Program-made: the position numbers and the translations under genes
Assembly (NCBI GenBank): GCA_000226015.1
Contig: JH153537.1
Coordinates: 135,451-158,117 of the forward strand
Reading direction: 5' to 3'
From: Mnemiopsis leidyi
Taxonomy: Eukaryota; Ctenophora; Tentaculata; Lobata; Bolinopsidae
Length of the DNA stretch: 22,667 bases
In this document: positions 18,816 through 22,667 of the stretch, one piece after another
Layout of the letters: each line of letters starts with the position of its first letter
Numbering within the stretch: position 1 is the stretch's first letter
Notes under the pieces: model-generated
Database searches by the model: none
What the model was told of the DNA's origin: nothing
Seen by the model: only the letters and a program-made list of their open reading frames with translations

Positions 18816-18914
18816 GAGCTAGCCCTGCAGGTCCGGAGAGAACACGCCCCTCTCCACTATGTCATCTCCAACTATCTCACCAGCTTCCTATATGGGAGCT
18901 CTGCAGACTTGTAA
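18816..18914 (+). CDS. Coding-looking terminal exon or gene fragment, unrecognised
   Basis: The frame is open from 18765 to TAA at 18912-18914 and reads as ordinary helical protein: LEELALQVRREHAPLHYV followed by ISNYLTSFLYGSSADL. Codon choice favours C/G at third positions, as in the PLD and acyltransferase coding regions and unlike surrounding DNA. There is no in-frame ATG. Acceptor-like AGs occur at 18814 and at CTGCAG (18825-18830). It could be a last exon of a gene whose other exons I cannot find, or a pseudogene fragment. The true left boundary is uncertain. Confidence 0.35.
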   Translation, partial: ELALQVRREHAPLHYVISNYLTSFLYGSSADL

Positions 18915-19019
18915 CTACATTACTCCATGACAGTGTCAATTTACCTCAATCAAGCTGTGATATGTGATTTCGAGGGGGGTGGACAAGCCACCGCGCAGCT
19001 CCTTCATAAAGTCAATTAT

Positions 19020-19112
19020 CCAATAAGGGGTACTGTTGGTATCATGATCAGGACTGGGCCCCGGAATTGCGTGATAACGCGTGTTTGTGCGGGGCGACTA
19101 CCCCACTATATA
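19020..19112 (+). promoter_or_regulatory. Possible core promoter (CCAAT and TATA-like box)
   Basis: CCAAT at 19020-19024 and TATATA at 19107-19112 sit about 220 and 130 bp ahead of the ATG at 19242, in the right order and on the right strand. The motifs are short and this is inference. Confidence 0.4.
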
Positions 19113-19241
19113 CTGCTGGTGCTAGACCACTGCTAGACAATTCATTAACGTTCATTCGTCCCCCCATCCGAGCACTAATTCGTTGCGAAGGAGATTTTTA
19201 GTATTTCGGAAAATATATTATCCGCCGATTTTTTCTTCTCT

Positions 19242-19419
19242 ATGATGCGACCCTTTGACATGGACAATATCCTGAGACCGGGAACGCAACTGCCAGCTGC
19301 TCCAGCAGTGCCCGATTTGTTTGGTCCTAAACACATGTCCTACTTTGCCGCCAAACCCTATGAGACAAGCTTCATGATTCCTACCTCCAGCTTGACCACT
19401 GAAGTCAGGAAACAACCAG
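19242..19419 (+). CDS. First coding exon of an unrecognised gene
   Basis: ATG at 19242 (a second in-frame ATG is immediate), 59 codons plus one base, ending CAG|GTTAGT, a good splice donor (phase 1). The peptide is Pro-rich and soluble (MMRPFDMDNILRPG, PAAPAVPDLFGPKHMSYF), with no signal peptide or membrane segment; codon use is coding-like. It resembles the disordered N-terminus of a regulatory or DNA-binding protein, but no family can be named. E-boxes and CCAAT/TATA motifs lie upstream. The remaining exons are probably beyond 22667 or hidden in the AT-rich region to the right. Confidence 0.55.
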
Positions 19420-20910
19420 GTTAGTGGCGTTGTGTGGTTACTGATCATAATTAATCTTAATAACTGTTTTGTCAGTACTGAATTTGGTCGATGATAGTTA
19501 AAGTTATACTGGGTCGATCGGAGCTGCCAAAAATTTTCAATCTGAAACTCTGAAAGTAAGATTATCGAGATACAGTAAATCCTCTATTTACTGGGCCTTG
19601 CCGGGGTAAGGGAGAAAGCCCGGTAAATCGAGGGACACGGTAAATCGAGGTTTTACTGTAGTAGTCAATAGTCATGGCCAACAACAAGATTTTGGAAAAG
19701 CATTTTTCTGCGTTTTTAATTTCTTTGAGTTCTATTGAAAATAGTTTATTACATAAACAGCGTATCGCATGATCAACAACCCAATACATAAATTATCATT
19801 ATCAATTAAAAAATTGGAATAACCACTATTTTTCAAAAATATATACATGTGATTTTTTGAAATACATTTGAATTTAAAATATCTATAGTTGAAAATTTAA
19901 CTTAGACTCAATTTCTATAAAGTTTAAGCTTAAGTTGAACTTGCAAATATAGTTCCAAAAATTACAGGTTATCATAATCAAATTGAAAATGTTAATTGTT
20001 CTGTCACAATTATTCAGTTTTCATCTTAGATTGCCGATCTTGTCTTTACCATCTTGGTTTATGAAGGTCACATGAACTTTTATTTTTAATTTGGTTCTCA
20101 CAAGAAATCAACTGGACCAAATTTATATTTTGATAGGACAGCATAAAAGTCGTTTCCACAGTCGAACTTAAAAGTAATAAAGATATTAATTAAAAACATC
20201 AAAACTCTTCGTTTTTGCAGCGATTTTAGTGCAAATGAATTTTTTATTCAGTTTACAATATAATAATGATAAAGTTGAGGTGTATTTAAATGAGGAAATA
20301 TTCAATGCCAATATGATGACGAAAGGATTTCAGTCTATGAACTTATGAACACCATCATTTTCTAGCTGAAATATATTTCAGTAACACAACTTCTGCTGGT
20401 TAGAAAAAACAAACATTAGAATTAATTTTCAAAATCAATAACTTGCATGGCTTACAATATCTCACTTATTCAACCCCCGCTCACTGATAACTTCCAAGTC
20501 CAGCTAAATAATCCCGATTTTCAGACATAAGACTTGTCGTATCTGCCACTTCATAACGATCCGCATCAAATCTTGTCCAGATAAGCCTCAAAATCTTGAT
20601 TACTTTAATTCATTGCACATTAAGATTGAAATTAAGTTGTCTGGCGCTGGCAATAACGAAGCCTTATAGCTATAGCTTAGTATTGACGATTTTAATTCTA
20701 GTATGAATTAGAATATGACGATACTTAAACTTCGATGACATAAAATGCGAATGATCAATGACCTAAATCCAAATTCTATGTCGCGATAATTTGACGACTC
20801 CTAGGGAGATATTAAATACTGAGTCGTGTTCACAACATAACTTAGAAATTTATTCAGAACATTATTTAGAACATTACGTCAGTATTTAGCCCAGAAATAA
20901 GTTTATTTTC
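19420..20910 (+). other. Probable intron 1 of the gene starting at 19242
   Basis: Strongly AT-rich with one pogo-like MITE (19571-19660). A weak acceptor-like CGTTTTTGCAG at 20210-20220 is followed by 41 open codons in the matching phase, but the peptide is low in complexity and not convincing as an exon. Confidence 0.5.
19571..19660. mobile_element. pogo/Tigger-like MITE, 90 bp with TA target site
   Basis: Flanked by TA on both sides. The ends CAGTAAATCCTCTATTTAC (19573-) and CAGTAAAACCTCGATTTACC (reverse complement of the right end, to 19658) form inverted repeats identical at about 20 of 25 positions. CAGT ends with a TA duplication are typical of pogo-type elements. The motif CGGTAAATCGAGG also occurs twice inside the right half. 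It is too short to encode protein. Confidence 0.75.
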
Positions 20911-21072
20911 AAGTACATATCTTAGAAGTACAGTAAAAATCTAACCTATAAGTACATATCTTAGAAGTACAGTAAACATCTAACATATAAGTACATATCT
21001 TAGAAGTACACTTACAGTAAAAATCTAACATATAAGTACATATCTTAGTAGTACAGTAAACATGTAACATAT
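20911..21072. repeat. 39-bp tandem repeat, four copies
   Basis: Units start AAGTACATATCTTAGAAGTA at 20911, 20950, 20989 and 21034. The third has a 6-bp insertion and the fourth has GTAGTA in place of GAAGTA. Degenerate AT-rich remnants continue to about 21125. Confidence 0.9.
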
Positions 21073-21147
21073 TTATAAGCATGTAACTCATATATAAGCA
21101 CATATATGTATGTAACATGTTTATATATACCTTACAAGACATTTTTA

Positions 21148-21217
21148 TAACGTACGAAATGCGACGGTTTTTCCGAAATTTCGCCATATTTTCGGACCGC
21201 CAGAATTTCGGTCGTCG
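21148..21217. repeat. Foldback motif, copy A
   Basis: Shares TTTCGCCATATTTTCGGACC and the flanking GCGACGG / ATTTCGGTCGTCG with copy B at 21858-21926, in the same orientation. The arms ACGAAATGCGACGG and CCGCCAGAATTTCGGTCGT can pair imperfectly. An outer AATGCGACGG...CCGTCGCATT pair (21159-21236) also frames this copy. Confidence 0.75.
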
Positions 21218-21469
21218 TAATAGAATCCGTCGCATTATTTTTAGCTAATATTCCAAGAATTGTGGCTTTATCGATTCATTTTGTTCTTGAAAAGTTGGTG
21301 ATATGATGGTGGGACAAATAACCAAAATATTCCATGATGAATTGAATGTCAAATTGAATGTTAATACGTTTTAAATTTACTATAAATTTCATTAATGTGC
21401 TAACATAAACGTCTTATAAGAGACTATGTAAAGATAAACAATTTAATACCAAACAATTTAATACCAAAT

Positions 21470-21760
21470 TTAATAAGTCATGTGATGCAGATATACATTA
21501 TACTGTTCCGGAAATTCTACCAATTCAATCGCTTCAGTTATTCCAGCTTTTCTAAACCCGTTTCTGATAATAGCAACACCTTCCTCAGATTGAAATTTAT
21601 TCAAGATCTGAACTATCAAACTCGCGTGCTTAGTTTTAAGAACCGATGATCTCAAATCAACGGCAACGTCATGTGCACCGACACCTGTAGTCAGCTGACG
21701 TTGAACTAGAATAATATTGTAACCCTTCCTAACAACGATGAAGAAATCGATGTATAAGTT
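21470..21760 (-). pseudogene. Transposase C-terminal remnant
   Basis: The minus strand is open for 96 codons from 21760 (just after an in-frame TGA) to the stop at 21470-21472. It includes DVAVDLRSSVLKTKHASLIV and then EEGVAIIRNGFRKAGITEAI. The pattern of a hydrophobic LHA/KHA..IV helix followed by G..II.NGFRKAGI is like the end of DDE transposases of the pogo/Tigger/Jerky type, in my reading; I cannot search to confirm. No catalytic DDE residues are within this fragment and there is no plausible start codon, so it is a decayed or deleted copy. Confidence 0.5.
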
Positions 21761-21857
21761 TCATTTTGTTTCAACATGATTTTACCGAATTTTTAGAAAA
21801 TTTTGAATTTCCATTGTGTCAGACAAGAAAATGATGAAAAATACCCTTATTTTCTGT

Positions 21858-21926
21858 GACGTCCGAAATGTGACGGTTTTTGTTCAATTTCGCCATATTT
21901 TCGGACCGCCAAAATTTCGGTCGTCG
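21858..21926. repeat. Foldback motif, copy B
   Basis: Direct-orientation partner of 21148-21217. Arms GACGTCCGAAATGTGACGG and CCGCCAAAATTTCGGTCGTC are imperfect inverse complements, giving a potential stem with a loop of about 30 nt. Confidence 0.75.
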
Positions 21927-21940
21927 CAAATTGGTCCGCC

Positions 21941-22396
21941 TCAAAAATATCTTGTAAGGTATATGATCATAGCAATGTCAAACAAATTCTTCACTTCCTG
22001 ATAAACAGCATCATTAGTTTCAGCACTTATAACCTCACGACAACCCACAAGATTTGTGAAGAAATCCCGGCATCTTGACAACAACCATGACACTTTAAAC
22101 ACCCTCACCATCTTGTAAACATCAGTGAAGATACTCCTGCCGATCAGCTCCAGCTCTCCTGTATACAGTGCATCAACAAAGCAATACACGGCGTCCTCCT
22201 CAAAATCGTCCAGGTACAGAGATGTTTGGTGATGTTCGGTGGTGAGTCGCTTTATTTCTGGGCTATTGTAGGACATTATAATCGAGTTCACGAGGTAGTC
22301 ATTCCCGTTTTTAAGTTTCAGCTTCAAGTTGCAATGTTCTCGAACGTTGATGTACTCTCTGCCGAAATTACAAGGGACTTGAATTTGCGGTGCCAT
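21941..22396 (-). pseudogene. Truncated second copy of the BTB gene
   Basis: ATG at 22396 on the minus strand matches the 13601 start of the first copy. The BTB domain is intact, with only a few substitutions (GDLEQIG to GELELIG, SRCW to SRCR, CREI to CREV). Homology ends at 21959, where the frame runs into the transposon inverted repeat and stops at 21941, removing the last two thirds of the protein. Either a disrupted pseudogene, or a short BTB-only protein of about 151 residues. Confidence 0.8.
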
Positions 22397-22667
22397 TATG
22401 AGCTCAACAGTGCGTCCTATGACAGGATATGACTGGGTTAAGAGGGACGACAAAACTGCTTTCAAAAACAAAGGGTCAAAGGGATAGATCTTTAAATATA
22501 AGACAGACAGAAAAAAAATAGCCAAAACTGAGGTCGGTTGATCTATAACACGCAAAGACTTATTATACAGATTCTTCTCATATTACAACTCGGAGGTAGC
22601 AATGAAAATCTTATCGTTAAGATAAAATTAGAAACGAGTTTCCTTGCCAAATGCTGGACCTACCAAG
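21959..22667 (-). repeat. Inverted duplicate of 13279-14038, running off the window
   Basis: Matches the first copy through its coding part and 5' flank up to the last base available, but lacks the 51-base block present at about 13362-13412 in copy 1. The true outer end of the duplication is not visible. Confidence 0.9.

Larger units (their letters stand above)
21130..21959 (-). mobile_element. 830-bp DNA transposon remnant with terminal inverted repeats
   Basis: Ends CCTTACAAGA-ATTTTT (21130-21146) and its inverse AAAAATATCTTGTAAGG (21943-21959), flanked by TA/TATA on both sides. The minus strand inside carries a transposase-like C-terminal fragment. Near each end lies a copy of a 70-bp foldback motif. 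The right end directly abuts the truncated BTB copy. It is consistent with an internally deleted Tc1/pogo-superfamily element. Confidence 0.6.

Noticed and set aside
18927..19136. 69-codon + strand ORF with ATG
   Set aside because: It overlaps the CCAAT/TATA-like promoter motifs and has no domain-like character; more likely promoter sequence.
20221..20348. Possible second exon after 19242-19419, phase-compatible and open for 41 codons
   Set aside because: AT-rich codons and a peptide without recognisable features; the acceptor alone is not enough.
20909..21235. 108-codon minus-strand ORF with repeated CTSKICTYMLD-like units
   Set aside because: It is a translation of the 39-bp tandem DNA repeat (39 is a multiple of three, which keeps the frame open), plus transposon sequence; not a real gene.
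22226..22432. + strand ORF, and its counterpart at 13565-13771 on the minus strand
   Set aside because: Both are antisense shadows of the duplicated BTB coding sequence.
1..22667. tRNA genes and CRISPR arrays
   Set aside because: GTTCGA-like strings were examined and none sits in a cloverleaf context; the tandem repeats lack spacer-repeat structure and the DNA is eukaryotic.

Overview
This window looks like nuclear DNA of an invertebrate animal. Genes are split by GT-AG introns with consistent codon phase, the background is AT-rich, and the protein families seen are metazoan in character: a nose-resistant-to-fluoxetine type membrane acyltransferase, a secreted multi-ShKT protein and BTB proteins. 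I cannot place the phylum. A cnidarian or another early-branching marine invertebrate is my guess, from ShKT content and repeat style only. || Positions 337-15638 (+) hold the 3' two thirds of a phospholipase D gene of the C2/plant type, read here as 14 exons coding about 586 residues. Both HKD catalytic motifs are present and the C-terminus is plant-PLD-like. The 5' exons (C2 domain, start codon) lie left of the window. One exon (800-911) carries a one-base frameshift relative to the rest. || Three other genes lie inside PLD introns. The 7.6 kb intron 4242-11850 holds a single-exon acyltransferase (5361-7550, +). Tail-to-tail with it is a three-exon gene on the minus strand (9290-8149) for a small type I membrane protein that I do not recognise. 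The 2.9 kb intron 12651-15542 holds a single-exon BTB gene (13601-14722, +), an apparent MITE and a near-perfect 35-bp palindrome. || Downstream of PLD is a four-exon secreted protein with four ShKT domains in an A-B-A-B order (16872-18120, +). Then comes a more GC-rich stretch (18.6-19.4 kb) with a cluster of CACGTG E-boxes, a coding-looking fragment ending at 18914, CCAAT and TATA-like motifs, and a first exon (19242-19419, +) of a gene that continues without a recognisable second exon. || The right end (19.4-22.7 kb) is repeat-rich: a pogo-like 90-bp MITE, a 39-bp tandem array, and an 830-bp element with terminal inverted repeats and a transposase-like C-terminal remnant. That element abuts a second, inverted, truncated copy of the BTB gene that runs off the window edge.
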